Source: Myrica gale (taxonomy: Eukaryota; Streptophyta; Magnoliopsida; Fagales; Myricaceae). From it: a stretch of 64,000 bases of DNA. The stretch is taken from the NCBI GenBank assembly GCA_963930655.1, contig OZ005611.1, positions 22,741,001 through 22,805,000 of the forward strand. Reading direction: 5' to 3'. Position numbers and translations under genes: made by a program. Numbering within the stretch: the stretch's first letter is position 1; each line of letters begins with the position of its first letter. Under the pieces are notes generated by a model. That model was given only the letters and a program-made list of their open reading frames with translations. It was not told the DNA's origin and did no database searches. Positions 12,358 through 29,043 of this stretch are shown in pieces.

Positions 12358-12676
12358 CTTTCAACACTGTGCGAGCGACACTGTTGACACTCTTGTTCCA
12401 CACAGAGACAGGGACAGACCGACAGAGAGCGAGAGAGTTCTTTTTGGACAAAAAGTTAAAAAGGAAATATATTTTAGTTTTTTTGGTATTTTGTGGCCTG
12501 ATACGGTTTGGGGAGTATCTGATTGTACGTTCTGTTCCAGAGAAGATATTTTTTTTTCAATTTAATAATAAAATGACGCACTTACTCGACTAAAGGACTG
12601 TGTGGGTGGGTTTGAGCCGATGACAGTGACAGTTCGTACACGTGGCTCTTTCTGAATTAGGAGCAAAATTATTATA

Positions 12677-12927
12677 GTGTTTGTGTAATTAAAATTTTAG
12701 GGTTAAAATTTTAGGATCTGTGAAAAAGTAAAGAGAGAGAAAAAAATGAAAAAGTTAGTAAAAAGTGTAAAAAAAATTAGATAAAAAGTACGGAGAGAGA
12801 ATTAAAAAGTAAGTAAAAAAGTGAAAAAATTGGTAAAAAGTAAAAAAGTTAAAAAAAAAAAAAGAATGAGAGAATGAGAATGTAATGATATTAAAATTTT
12901 AGGGTAAAATTTTATGTTCACAAACAC
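12677..12927. mobile_element. short foldback MITE with GTGTTTGTG ends
   Basis: The left end GTGTTTGTG and right end CACAAACAC form terminal inverted repeats flanked by TA on both sides. AAAATTTTAGGG lies just inside the left end and its near-complement inside the right. The interior is an AAAGTNAGAGAGAG-rich tract. It is non-coding. The TA flanks suit a Stowaway-like or other small DNA MITE; the family is uncertain. It lies about 320 bp upstream of the fucosyltransferase start. Confidence 0.6.
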
Positions 12928-13660
12928 TATGTATATATTGGCACTTCAGAGTCTCAGACGAGAAATAGCCATTATGTCAGATCGTGGACATTAGTTAATG
13001 AAAAAAATTATTAAAATCTGTAAAATGTTATTGAGATTGCTAAAAAAATATTGGAATTGATGAAAAAATTATTGGAATTGATAAAAATATTTTGGAATTG
13101 ATGGAAAAGTGAGTGAAAAATTTTTAAAAACTTTTTGAGATCTTAAACAAACATAACCTTAACATGTTAGCTAAGAGATTCCTGAGATTTACTTAAATCT
13201 ATGTTTATCTTAATAATAAACTATAATTATGAAATAATTAAATAATTATAAATTAAGTGCACTAATTTTTATGGTATTTCAATATATGGGTGAACAATTT
13301 CTTCAATTAATATGTAGGCAATTTTTTTCCATTTTTTCTCTCACATTTTGTTGAACAAACTCAGATAAAGATTTTATCTTCTTGGTTCCATTAATTTTTT
13401 AGGAGTATATTTAACCTTTTATAAGAAATTATTTAAAAATAAAAAACTAAATCATATTTTTTTTAATTCTCTATTCAAATTTTACTGTATAATTTAAGAG
13501 AGATAAATATAAAATATATATTTTATAATATTTAATATTGTAATGTAAACTGTAAAGTTACAGTCTCATGCAATAGAATTTACATATTATATTTATTTTT
13601 TTAAAAAATTACACTATGCAATTTAAGAGAAATAAATATAAAATATAAACTTTATAATAT
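12928..13660. other. AT-rich intergenic DNA
   Basis: Strongly AT-rich DNA without a recognisable gene. A short segment containing ATTTAAGAGARATAAATATAAA recurs near 13490 and 13620, suggesting a small local duplication. Confidence 0.5.
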
Positions 13661-13663
13661 TTA

Positions 13664-13843
13664 GGTTATGTTTGTGTTGTAAAATTTTTGGTATTGGGTT
13701 TAATATTGGTATTGGATTTAGTGAAAAAGTGAAGAGATGTAATTTTTTATATTTTTTATAATTTTTTATATTTTTTTATGAGAGAGAGATTATATTGTAG
13801 TATTTTATTGGGAGTTGGTGAAATATTTGGTTCAAGCGCAGCC
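13664..13843. mobile_element. Tourist/Harbinger-like MITE with TTA duplication
   Basis: A 180 bp non-coding insert is flanked on both sides by TTA (13661-13663 and 13844-13846). It starts GGTTATGTTTGTG and ends CAAGCGCAGCC, imperfect inverted repeats. The interior carries a GTGAAAAAGTGAAGAGATG tract shared in style with the elements at 48601 and 53949. A TTA target duplication is characteristic of PIF/Harbinger-type MITEs. The superfamily assignment is inferred. Confidence 0.65.
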
Positions 13844-14193
13844 TTAATATTGTATTGTAAATTTATAACTCTCAATATAATTTACATATTATATTTATTT
13901 ATTTATTAAAATATAATATGCAATTTAAATAAATATTTTCAAAATATTATATTAAAAAGTTATTTGAAGTCTATGTTGAGTGCTTATCATTGATCTGTCG
14001 TGTTTTTAGTTGTAATGATTAATAAGACACGTGATTGATGGTATTAGATCCCAAAAACATGCTGAAAAGGAGTGGTTTTAATTTTGTCAAATGGAGAAAA
14101 AAATATGAAAAAGTCAACTTATAAATATTTTTAAATTTTTGAGAACCATATTAATAAATATGAAAAGTGTTGTACCGAAATCACGGTTGAGAG

Positions 14194-15836
14194 CAGGGTT
14201 GTTTAGTGCCATCTAAAAATTTCGATAGTACTGGTACTGGCATCGGGTTGTCGGTATCCAACTTCGCCGGTGTCGATTTAAGCTTTTTCAAAAAATTCGG
14301 TGCAATTACCTGTTACCAAATACTGAACATCAGTTTTTTTAAAAAATTAAAAAAAGACTCATTTTGTAAACCCCTGGGCCCCGTCCCCTGTTTGTGTTTG
14401 CACTTCGCAGACCACCCGGTCGCCCAAAAGAAGTATCTTGATTCTTTTCCCCCCCCCATTTTTTTAACAAAATAGATTGTTTTTGTTAAAGTGACTTTAA
14501 ACCCCTCCTCCTTCCCCTTCTCTCAATTTCATTTGTTGTTTGCAACTTCGCAGACCCCCGGGGGCCTGCCCTAAAAAAGAAGTATCATGATTCTTCTCTC
14601 TTTTTTTTTGTAACAAAACGGATCGTTTTGTTTAAAGTGACTTTAAACCTCTCCTCCCCCATTTCATTTATTCCGAGACCCCTCGCCCCCCCCCCCGAAT
14701 TATCCCGATTCTTCTCCAATTCTCCCCTCCCCTCTAGCATTGAATGTGAAGGCTATTTTAGAACGATTGTTTACGAAATATAACAATGAAAACCATGGTA
14801 GTGTCAAAGAGGTAGGTGATAGTGATAGTGATAGTGATAGTGATAGTGATAGTGTGACTTTTGGGGGATAACGAGGATTGAGATGAGTTTGACCTGTAAG
14901 AGTTGTTAGCCAAATTTCAGACTCCAAATCTGAGGTGGAGAGATATTTATCAGAGTCAGTTGAATCAAAGGCTCTTCATTTAAAATTCTGCTTTGGTGGA
15001 ACCTTAACTCTCATAAGTATCATATCCTTGCTCGCATAGCTCGAGACGTGTTGGCAATTCTCATTACCAATGTACCTTCTGAGTTAGTATTTAGTACGGA
15101 GGTCGGGTATTGGATCCCTTTCGGAGTTCATTGGCCCCAAAAACTGCAGAAGGTCTCATTTGTGCTTAAAATTGGATGAGATGTGACCTTATTGTGGAGG
15201 AGGAGGACATGACTTATGATATGACAGAAGATCCACAAACTTATACGATTGACTCAGATAATTTTATCTATGCTTTTATTAGTTTATTAGTATGAATAAT
15301 ATTTTTATTTTTATAAATTATAACTTGGTGTATTTAAATATATTGTGTAGAGTTACCAATCTTGGCGACATAGATCAAGGAGTACGGATTTTGAAGGAGT
15401 TACTAATCTTTAAGATGTTCTTACAGTTACTTCTCTAAGTTTATTTTTTGAATTTTATTGGTTGAGACTTTAGATTCTCATATTGTTGTGATGTTCTCTA
15501 AGTTTATTGATTTTAGATTTTATTAGTTTGAACTTTAAATTTACATCTTATCTTTTAAGATGATGTTTAATTTTATTGATTTTGGATTTTATTAGTTTAG
15601 ATTTTATTGATGTGTTTAAAAGAAAAAAGAAAAAAAAATACATTGAGTCAAGTGCGTAAAATGCTAAAAAAATGGCCCAATATAAATGCAGGATAACCGA
15701 AAATTGTCACCGCTAAAAAAGCTAATTTTTACTTTTAATAATGTAGGTGTAGATAGTAATTATTTAAAAACTAACTCATTCAATGTAAATACCGATTTTG
15801 GCCCAAAACAATTATACCTGGTGTTGAACTGCCATA
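14194..15836 (+). mobile_element. decayed hAT transposon
   Basis: An element of about 1.64 kb containing hAT transposase remnants. Proposed ends are CAGGGTTGTTTAGTG on the left and, read inward from the right, TATGGCAGTTCAACAC, which are weakly similar. The flanks GTTGAGAG (14186-14193) and GTTGAGAT (15837-15844) match at 7 of 8 bases, as expected for an aged 8 bp hAT target duplication. From about 14340 to 14720 three degenerate copies of a C-rich, CTTTAAACC-containing unit follow one another. The boundaries are inferred; the transposase remnant is the firm part. Confidence 0.6.
14734..15295 (+). pseudogene. hAT transposase C-terminal remnant
   Basis: Three frame-shifted pieces recreate the C-terminal part of a plant hAT transposase. 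The first reads VKAILERLFTKYNNEN followed by a GDSDSDSD tract encoded by GATAGT repeats (14818-14854). The second reads SEVERYLSESVE. The third reads ILLWWNLNSHKYHILARIAR and then DVLAILITNVPSELVFST, the hATC dimerisation region whose usual form is WWK..SPKYP.LA.IARDVLAIP.STVASE.AFS. It ends NWMRCDLIVEEED before the stop at 15293-15295. In-frame stops and shifts show that it is dead. No N-terminal zinc finger or catalytic part was seen. Confidence 0.82.
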
Positions 15837-16120
15837 GTTGAGATTGCTGTCATCTGCATTATTATTTTTTAAATAAAATAAAATAAAATTCCTTCCTGAG
15901 TAATGTTGTGATGAGATAGCTAATCTCACAGATTAGAGGCACGACAGTCGCCAGAGAGCGGCGACAGCGGGTCAGCAATTGCGTCGCCTCGGGGTTTTGA
16001 GGATATATCCAACTTTTCATTAGGGCGGTCGGACATTTATACCCTCCATGTGTTGATATTGTGATTCAGACGGATTTGAGATTTCTCCTCGAAATTAACG
16101 GCACCGGATTGACTTCACCG

Positions 16121-16350
16121 TTTAGAATGCAGCTTAGGTTGGCAACAGTTTTAGGTTCGATTTCTCTAGAGAATTATCTCAATAACTTATAAGGTGGTTA
16201 AGTTTTGAATCGTTGTCTTTTCAAGGATTGGATCCGCTTTTAGAATGCAGTTTTGGTTGGGCACAATTTTAGGTCCGATTTCTCTTCAGAATTATCTAAC
16301 TTATAAGGTGGTTGAGTTTTGAATCGTTTAGGCTTTTCAAAAATTGCCTC
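16121..16350. repeat. 117 bp tandem duplication
   Basis: TTTAGAATGCAG begins at 16121 and again at 16238, and each is followed by TTTTAGGT(T/C)CGATTTCTCT, an AATTATCT block and AAGGTGGTTRAGTTTTGAA. The two copies are imperfect. No coding potential was recognised. Confidence 0.7.
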
Positions 16351-16389
16351 GAGGTTAAGTTTATTAAATTGGGCTAAATTATTTAGAGT

Positions 16390-16662
16390 TTCATATAAAA
16401 ATAAAAAGAATCACAGGTTAAATTCATACAAGTTCAGATGGATAGTTACGATTAAATTCGAACACATCTAATGATAAATGAGCATGCCATCTCAATTAGT
16501 GAAAAGAATCCGACCTAGATTAAGTCACAATCTAACCCGCCTCATTAATTGATACGGCATACTCATGTGTCATTTGATGCACTAAAATTTAATCTTAACC
16601 ATCCGTTTGTACCCATATGAATTTAACTCATATGGATAGAAGATGTCGCGGATTTTTCTTAT
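16390..16662. mobile_element. foldback MITE
   Basis: The left arm (CAGGTTAAATTCATACAAG, then GGATAGTTACGATTAAATT, then ATGAGCATGCCATCTCAATTA) reappears inverted on the right (TAATTGATACGGCATACTCAT, AATTTAATCTTAACCATCC, TATGAATTTAACTCATATGG). The element is nearly all stem, has no coding capacity and is of uncertain family. No clean target duplication was found. Confidence 0.6.
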
Positions 16663-18170
16663 TTAAAAGAGAGAGAGATTTATCTGAAAAAGAGAAGTAT
16701 AAATCTACTTTCTAAGTTCGGTGAGTCAAATAGTACGTGTGAAAAACAGGTGAAGCTGGGAATTTGAAGTTTCCAACCATGTGAAGTCAATGCAGAGACA
16801 AAAATTAGCTCCGTTCACCTTTGTCCAACAGGAAATAGTCCGATCTGAATTCACATGCTACACATTATTGGCAGCTATGAGGAACATACGGAGGAGGTGG
16901 ACGCCTTGGAGAAGGACAGGAATAGGACAATTCTTTTGGCTGGAATTATGAGATAGGTGACCTTTTATTAGTAGTGCAACTAAACAAACCATAACCTACA
17001 ACGAACCCTACCCAGTACAAAGAAGCTAAAAAAAAGTAAAAAGAAAGTGCTAGGGGACCATATTATAAATGAGTGGAACAACCACAAAAAATATCAATGT
17101 CCCAAGGAAAGCTGCCGAAAATATTAGTATGATGTCTTTAATGGAAAAAGGCCAGGGCACGAGACCTCCATACTTAGGTCTGACCACCTTAACACCCTTT
17201 TATCTGTTAGGCAAAACGAGTCCCCATATCTGTAATTTGGTAGCATTGGCTGAGTCCAAGAATTAGGTAGATTGAGGTGTATTGGAGTTTGAAAATAGGT
17301 AGTAAAAATTTTGGAATGTGCTGTATGTTTGGAAAATTTTAGAGTGGTACTGTAATGATGTGACGTTAGCTATTTTCGAAGAGGGTGAAAAAGTAAAAAA
17401 AATGTAATTACACAACTACCCTCGTTTTGAAGAATTTGTGTGTGGGACTCCGAGAGGCAGAACTGACATTTCAAGTTCTGGACTTTTTTTGACTATACGT
17501 GTCAGATACCATAAAGAAGGCCCGTCTGAAAGGGATAGAGATTATCTGCAATTTTTTATTCGAATTGTACTGTAGAATTCGAATATAGATAGATAGATAT
17601 AATAGGTAGAATTTATTAGAAGACTAATGTTGCACGAAACATTATGCTGATAAATATGGACAACATTAAATGATGTATATCTCTCTAAATCACACCGTGT
17701 AATTCGAGTAGAGAATTACATGTAATCTTGATTTGTGTGAAAGTCACGTAACTCGGTACGCATTTGTTCTTAGAAGCGGCATAGTAGAAGGATAATACTG
17801 ACATTCTGTCACCCTTTATTAAGGACTAAAACGGAAGCAGAGGTAAGTGAAAATTTTAACCCTAAAAATTGTAGTAGTTTATGTAGTAAAAATATGGGGG
17901 TTGACAAACCCTACAAAGTAGGGTCAATGTGACAGTCTTATTCAAGATAAATTCATAGTGTTGTGTTTGAACTAATTAAAAAAATTATAAAATAATATTT
18001 TTTTTATCAAATTATTATAATATTGATTTAAATCTTCTCTTTTATTTTTTTCATAAATTCTCATAAACACAACCATTATTTTTTTAGGACTCTTATGTCC
18101 AAAATTATAACCACGACACTCAAACACAATAATCTCATCTACAATTCCACCAAACATGTATTTATAATAA
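16663..18170. other. intergenic DNA without a recognised gene
   Basis: Nothing was identified with confidence. A weak inverted pair around 17540-17740 (GAATTGTACTGTAGAATTCG against CGTGTAATTCGAGTAGAGAATT) may be another degraded foldback. Confidence 0.4.
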
Positions 18171-19305
18171 AGGTTAAATACATCTCATACCTCTGTGGTA
18201 TTCGCGAATTGCAAATATACCCCTGAGGTAAACAAAGTCATTTTCATACTCCTGAGGTAAACATCGGGGTCACAATATGCCCATCCGTTAATGTGTCGTT
18301 TGAAACACTAACGGTAAATGCTGACGTGACAAAATAGTCACGTCAGCACCAATCAGATAATGACACGTTATCGCGAATAACTCAGGGACATATTTGTAAA
18401 TTGTAAATACCACAGGGGCATGTGATGCATTTTTTTAAAAAAATTAAATTAATTTTTTTAAAATAGACACGTCAGCACCAATAAGATAATGACACGTCAT
18501 CATTTTATTTTTATTTTTATTTTTTTAAAAATTAAATCTTAAAAAAAAGACGTAGCCCCATTTTTCTTCAACATAGCTCATGTGTTCGTTTCTGTCTTTT
18601 TTTATATATAATTTTTTTAAAAAAAATTTGCTTGGTTCAACTTAGCCATTGTATTCGTTTATGTGTGTGTATTTTTGAACTACGCATGTTTTTTTTTTTA
18701 AATTACGAAAAAGGAAAAAAAAATGATATAAACGAACACATGAGCTAAGTTGAAGGGAAATGAGACTAAATCGTTTTGTGTTCGTTTTTTTAAATTAAAT
18801 TTAAAATATAAAATAAAAACACATATAGAAACGAATACAGTGGCTAAGTTGAACTACACATTTTTTATATATAAAAAAAGACAGAAACGAACACATGAGA
18901 TGTTGAAGGAAAATGAGCCTAAGTATTTTTTTTAAATAATATTTTCTTTTTAAAATTAAATATGATGACGTGTCATCATCTTATTGGTATTGACGTGTCT
19001 ATTTTTAAAAAAATTAATTTAATATTTTTTTTACAAAAACTTAAAATGCGTCACATGCACTTGTGGTATTCGTAAATTGTAAATATGCCCCTGAGGTATT
19101 CACGATGACGTGTCATCATCTGATTGGTGCTGACGTCTCTATTTTTGTCACGCCAACATTTACCGTTAGTGTTTCTAACGACACATTAACGGAGGGGCAT
19201 ATTGTGACCTCGATGTTTACCTCAGGGTATGAAAATGACTTTGTTTACCTCAAAAGTATATTTGCAATTCGCGAATAACACAAGGATATGAGATGCATTT
19301 AACCC
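18171..19305. mobile_element. Mutator-like foldback element, 1.1 kb, 9 bp target duplication
   Basis: The element starts AGGTTAAATACATCTCATA and, read inward from the right, GGGTTAAATGCATCTCATA. It is flanked by the 9 bp duplication TTATAATAA (18162-18170 and 19306-19314), the size expected of Mutator-like elements. Similarity between the two halves continues far inward: ATTCGCGAATTGC, GAGGTAAACAAAGTCATTTT, CGTTAGTGTTTC, TGACACGTCATCAT and ACGAACACATGAG each have an inverted partner. The whole element is thus close to one giant stem centred near 18738. It encodes no transposase. Non-autonomous status and superfamily follow from structure and duplication length; no database match was made. Confidence 0.85.
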
Positions 19306-19314
19306 TTATAATAA

Positions 19315-21309
19315 ATGTAAGAGCTATATGATAAGCATGAGTCTCCTCTCTTTATAGAGGGTAATTAAATGCATTTTTATTTTTCAGTTATTTAAGCGAC
19401 GTTTATTAGCTGGCAGTTGGCAAGAAACACTGGTGCACCGCAAACGTCCTGGTCGTACGGAAAGGAAGGGTAAAATGGTCGCGTGGAACTAGAAATGCAG
19501 CTGGTTGGCACGCGATCACGTGGGATGTGAAAGGACTTTACATGAAAAGAGCCGGAAACTCTCCCGAGACGTGCGGCTAAACTGCTGATATGCTTTCATT
19601 TCAATGGGGACATGAGTTTTTTACAGAAACACCCATGTGGTCTGTGGAATGGTGTTCGGTTCAGAGGGGCATCTGCGTAAGAGGGAAACTGACTAATCTT
19701 TCTGTCCTTTTCTTCGGAAAATCTGGGCACTGACCAATTTTTGCTTTTTAAATAATCTTCTTTGTTCGTAGATTTGATCCACTCCAAAATCGCCCGTAAT
19801 AAAGAATTGGGCCTAGTGGCGCACATTCTTTGATGTCTTCTCCGTTCCCGACACTCGAATTCGATGGAACTTGTTTGCTTTTAACTTTGATAAATTGTTT
19901 TTATTTATTTATTTGAGTCCCAAAATTAAATTTTTATGTAACTGACCCCTCATGTTCACTTTGTTCTGGTCAGCCTTTCCTGACATATCTGCCTATGCAT
20001 GTTCCACGCATACAAATTTCAGTCCAAAACTCTCCAAAGAGGCCGAGAAAAAAAGCTTAGTTGCCTGCTCTTATTGAACTAATGCCCATTTAAGACACTA
20101 CAACAACACCCAAAATCTTGTTTGTATGCCTTGTATTTTTCAAAGCACTGCTCAGTTAAGAAAGTACAATAATTGAGGACTCGAGCATTTAGGGAAGTGG
20201 GGTGAGCCTGCACTCCACTGGTAGCACTGGAAGAAGAAAGGCTGCTAGGGGGACTAAATAAATGTGATGGAGATCATGCACTTGCAGGGAGGTTCTAATT
20301 GAGGTTTGTAAAAATTTTAGAGGGTATAAATGTTGAAAATTTTAAAATGTGTTTTGACTTACTCGAAATTTTAATTTTGATATTCCAAATATTGGGCAAA
20401 CAAATGCCCTGTTGATATCCGCTTGGTGTGACTCACATGTAGTTCCAAACCCATACTGGTATGGTCACGTCGAGGAAGGATTGCTGCGCTAGTTACCCTG
20501 AAGCCCTTTAGAAGATAAATATAGCCCCAAACTCATGTTTGGATGGACAAACAAATTTCACGATTTTTTTTCCCATCTAAACAAAGTTGGAAAGGATTTA
20601 AATGGTTTTGCGGGCATCCGAAGTTGGGTGGAATTTCCTTTCGGACTTCACAAAGACCCGCCCCGTCCACCCCATCCGACACAGTACTTTCTTTTGCTCT
20701 TTCCTTGGGAACTGTGAACGATGGAGACAGACGTCCTAAGGACCTACTAAATTCTAGAATTCACCACTGGTGTACGTACAATTTCCTATTCACTAACTAA
20801 AGGTAAGCCAATTCTCTGCCGGTCCCACTTGTCTCACATATTAGAGCAGAAGGGCAATGTGTCTACGCGAACATGGTGACAAGTTCCTGTTTGGAAGTGA
20901 GAGACCTTCTCCTGTCTATCCTTATTCAGCTACAACAATTTTCTCCAACACAGGCAAATGAATTCTCAAGCAGTGTACAGGATTCCAATTCAAGCGTGGG
21001 CCTATGGTCATAGCTCGAAACTGGTGGGGCCATATGCTCCGCTCTGATGGCATTGGCGAGCCACAGCCTAAAAGATAATTTATCCTCAAAATTTTTGACC
21101 CTTCCAGGCTTCCACAATCATTAAACGCCATCCATTTATAGACAAGTTCCATCACTATATATAAAATTTTATGTCAGCTACACTAGTATAGTGCGCAGAA
21201 AGCATAAAGTTCCTCCAAAAGTATCAAGGAAAACTCAAGAAAGTGAACCCAAATAAACTGGCGATGATAGGCGAGTTTCTTTGCTCTGACAGTGGCAATA
21301 ATGCAACTT
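19315..21309. other. intergenic DNA downstream of UFM1
   Basis: I see no supported gene. Open stretches here are short and match no family I know. The 3' UTR of the UFM1 gene should occupy the part nearest 21309. Confidence 0.5.
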
Positions 21310-26325
<5,016 letters not shown>

Positions 26326-26454
26326 TTCTCTCAGCTCAATCTACTATCTCTCTGAGATTGCTACTTCTTTATATGCAACGGCAGCTAGATCCGAATGATT
26401 ATTTCGTACTTATAACTCAATTGGTTTTATAAATAGTTTGAAAATATTTTTTTT

Positions 26455-27162
26455 GGGGTTAACGTCCTTGTATTTTACACAATTTATTTTCAAAATAATC
26501 CATTGATTTCAAATTTACTAAAATCAGTAATTGAATTATTGTTATTTATCGATTTAATCATTTTATCTAATTCCGTCTCTTACATGCACAATTAGCTAAA
26601 CACAAAATTAAACAGGAGAAGAGAGTCGGGAGTCACCCCGCTACCAGGGGAGGGCTTCCCTTTGCTAGGTGGCTCCTGACCACCCCTTCTTAGGAGAGTC
26701 GCGAGGGTGGCTTGCGGCCACCTCGACGACGGGGAGTCTAGATCTTGGTTCACTTGCGATGGTGCCCATAGGCTTGCCACCCCTTGCAAACGCGAGCTCA
26801 GATTCGGGCTCCCCGTTATCGAGGTGGGTGGCTCGTGCTGCTAGGAGTGGTCGGGAGCCACCTCGCAAAGGTGAGGTAGCAGGGTGGCTCCTGACTCCCC
26901 TCCCATGTTCAAATTTTTTTAAAACGTAGATGCCAACGTTGCTGTCCTTTTGTGAAACTTTTTTTTTTCAAATTGGTACACGTGGCGGTATCTTATTGGG
27001 AGTGACGTGTCCCGCTGATTGTGCATGTAAGGGACGAAATTAGACGGAAGGATTAAAATCAATAAACAACAATAACTCAGAAACTGATTTGAGCAAATTT
27101 GAAACACATGGACCATTTAAAAAAAAAGTGTACAACTCAGGGACCAAAATGATTATTAACCC
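26455..27162. mobile_element. 708 bp foldback element, probably MULE-type
   Basis: The ends GGGGTTAACGTCC and, inward from the right, GGGTTAATAATCATT are inverted. Matching blocks continue inward: ATTGTTATTTATCGATTTAAT against ATTAAAATCAATAAACAACAA, CCGTCTCTTACATGCACAA against TTGTGCATGTAAGGGACG, and the GC-rich core GGAGTCACCCCGCTACC against GGTAGCAGGGTGGCTCC. Flanks TATTTTTTT and TATTTTTTG could be an aged 9 bp duplication, but they lie in a T run. It sits about 130 bp upstream of the UFM1 start codon. Confidence 0.7.
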
Positions 27163-28239
27163 TATTTTTTGGCACGTGGTTTTATAAATGTCATGGTTGA
27201 AAATTTATTTTAAAGGTTTTTTTTTCTCTTCTTACCTATTAGAATTGCAGAGTTACATTAATTAAACAAATAGATAAAATTTATTATCTACTTATATTTA
27301 CTCTTAAAAGTGATTTAAGTTTTTTCTGAATAACAACGAAAATATGTAACACCTGATTTTTCGAGTATCGAGCTTGAACAGGCTGGGCTCAATTGAAAAA
27401 TACATTAATTGGATTGAGAGTGGCCACAAATCTTACCTATTCGAATGGGCTTCACGCTTTTGATTGGTTGGCACAGAAAATTCTTACAAATTTTTTTACA
27501 CCTTTTTTTTTTTAATAAATTTCAACAATTGTTCACAAAATCTACACTAAAAAAATATTTTTGTTGAATTTTTTTTGACCCATCCAAGTATATACTTGCA
27601 GGGTGGTCATTTTGTGGGTCTTTTTTTTTTAAAAAAAAAATCTGAGTGCTAGCCTGTTAGAAGGTGCAAAAACAAGAACAAAAAACCAACGGGGCCTAGG
27701 AACTCAATGACCCTGCCCAGAAGGGGAAAATGAGAGCGAATAAAAAAGGCCCGTAGGAACCGAAACACTGGCCCTACCCCTCACACAGAGCACAAAGCGT
27801 TGGAACTCGGGTAGTTCTGTCTCGGCCCATATTACCAGCTCTGGCCTTTGATTTTACGTTAAGAGGCAAGAGCTTTGTAATTAAGCCTGGCAGTGTTTCC
27901 CAGGAAGCTGAAAATTTTGCTTGAGAAAGGAAGGAAAAAAGGAAAAAGTTGAGGTTTTAGGATGAAGAATAACTAAATCCAAGTAGATATTTTCTTGCAT
28001 GAATTAAAGGGAAAAAAAAATTTATATCGTATTTACATGAATTATGACATAAGCAGCAAACCTCCAAAAAACAGACAGATTTCTTTTAACCAAATGTCCA
28101 CAAATTAACCATCAACACCGCAGCAAGGATCAAAGCCAACCATCTTCCCTTCAAAGATTGGAGCCCTTTTGATCCGCTGCAGACGAGCCTGTTGTTTTGG
28201 TAGGTGCACACTGGTTGCTTCCTGAAGCATGATATTTTG
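27163..28239. other. intergenic DNA
   Basis: No gene was recognised. TGTAACACCTGA near 27346 resembles the start of some Gypsy LTRs, but no partner end was found. Confidence 0.4.
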
Positions 28240-28894
28240 TAGGGTGAAAACCGACCCGTCGGTTCGGTTTTCAGCCCCTACCGTCAACCGAACCGAGGGG
28301 TTCAGTTGATGAAAAATAGGGACCGACAACTGCACCGAGAGGTCTCTAGACCAGTCGGACCGACGACATTCGGCGGCGGTCGGTGTTCGGCCGGTTCCTA
28401 TGCACTCAAATTGCCTAAATCACCACCACCAAGAACCCAAATCGCAACCAATAACAAGTTAACAACTGCCCAAATCGCAGCAGACCAAGAGAGAGAGAGA
28501 GAGGGCGAGGGAGAGCAGATCTAAGAGAGAGAGAGAGAGAGCATATCTGCGTGATAGTGAGAGAGAGAGAGTACATCTGTGTGAAAGAGCAGATCTGAGA
28601 AAGAGAGGGGGGAGGGGAACTGGTGAGAGAGTAGATCTGAGAGAAAGAGGGGGAGGGGAGGGGAATGGGAAGGGGTAACTGAGAAATAAATTAGAAGGGG
28701 AGGGTTTAAAAAAAATTAGCGAAATTACCTTGGGGGCCCCGGTTCGGCGCCTTGGGCCCCCAAAACCGTGGGCCGAACCGAGGCCCTTGGTTCTGAAATG
28801 CCGAACCAGGCTGTCCCAGAATCGGCCGGGCCCAATTGGTTCCGGCCGGTTTGGGTCGGGCTGGTCGGTTCCGGCCCAAATCTGTTCAGTCCTA
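28240..28894. mobile_element. hAT-type MITE with 8 bp target duplication
   Basis: A 655 bp insert begins TAGGGTGAAAACCGACC and, read inward from the right, TAGGACTGAACAG. The 8 bp duplication ATATTTTG lies on both sides (28232-28239 and 28895-28902). Subterminal regions are rich in GGTTCGG and CCGAACC copies in both orientations, typical of hAT ends. A GA-rich tract fills about 28484-28680. There is no transposase. Confidence 0.85.
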
Positions 28895-29043
28895 ATATTT
28901 TGTTTAGTAACTGATCAGAGCGAGCACTAAAGTATGATCCGTTTGGGGAATGCATAAAGTAGCAAGAAAAACTCAAGAAAACAAATTCCAGGAAATGTTT
29001 AGGGAACTCATGCAGAATGGTGATGATTCAAGGTGCGAATCGT

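Noticed and set aside
12053-12451. 132-codon minus-strand frame overlapping fucosyltransferase exon 1
   Set aside because: It is in a different frame from the conserved [11 protein letters not shown]-containing frame and resembles nothing.
18750-19278. Short plus-strand frames within the MULE foldback
   Set aside because: They are pieces of the inverted-repeat arms with no resemblance to transposase or host proteins.
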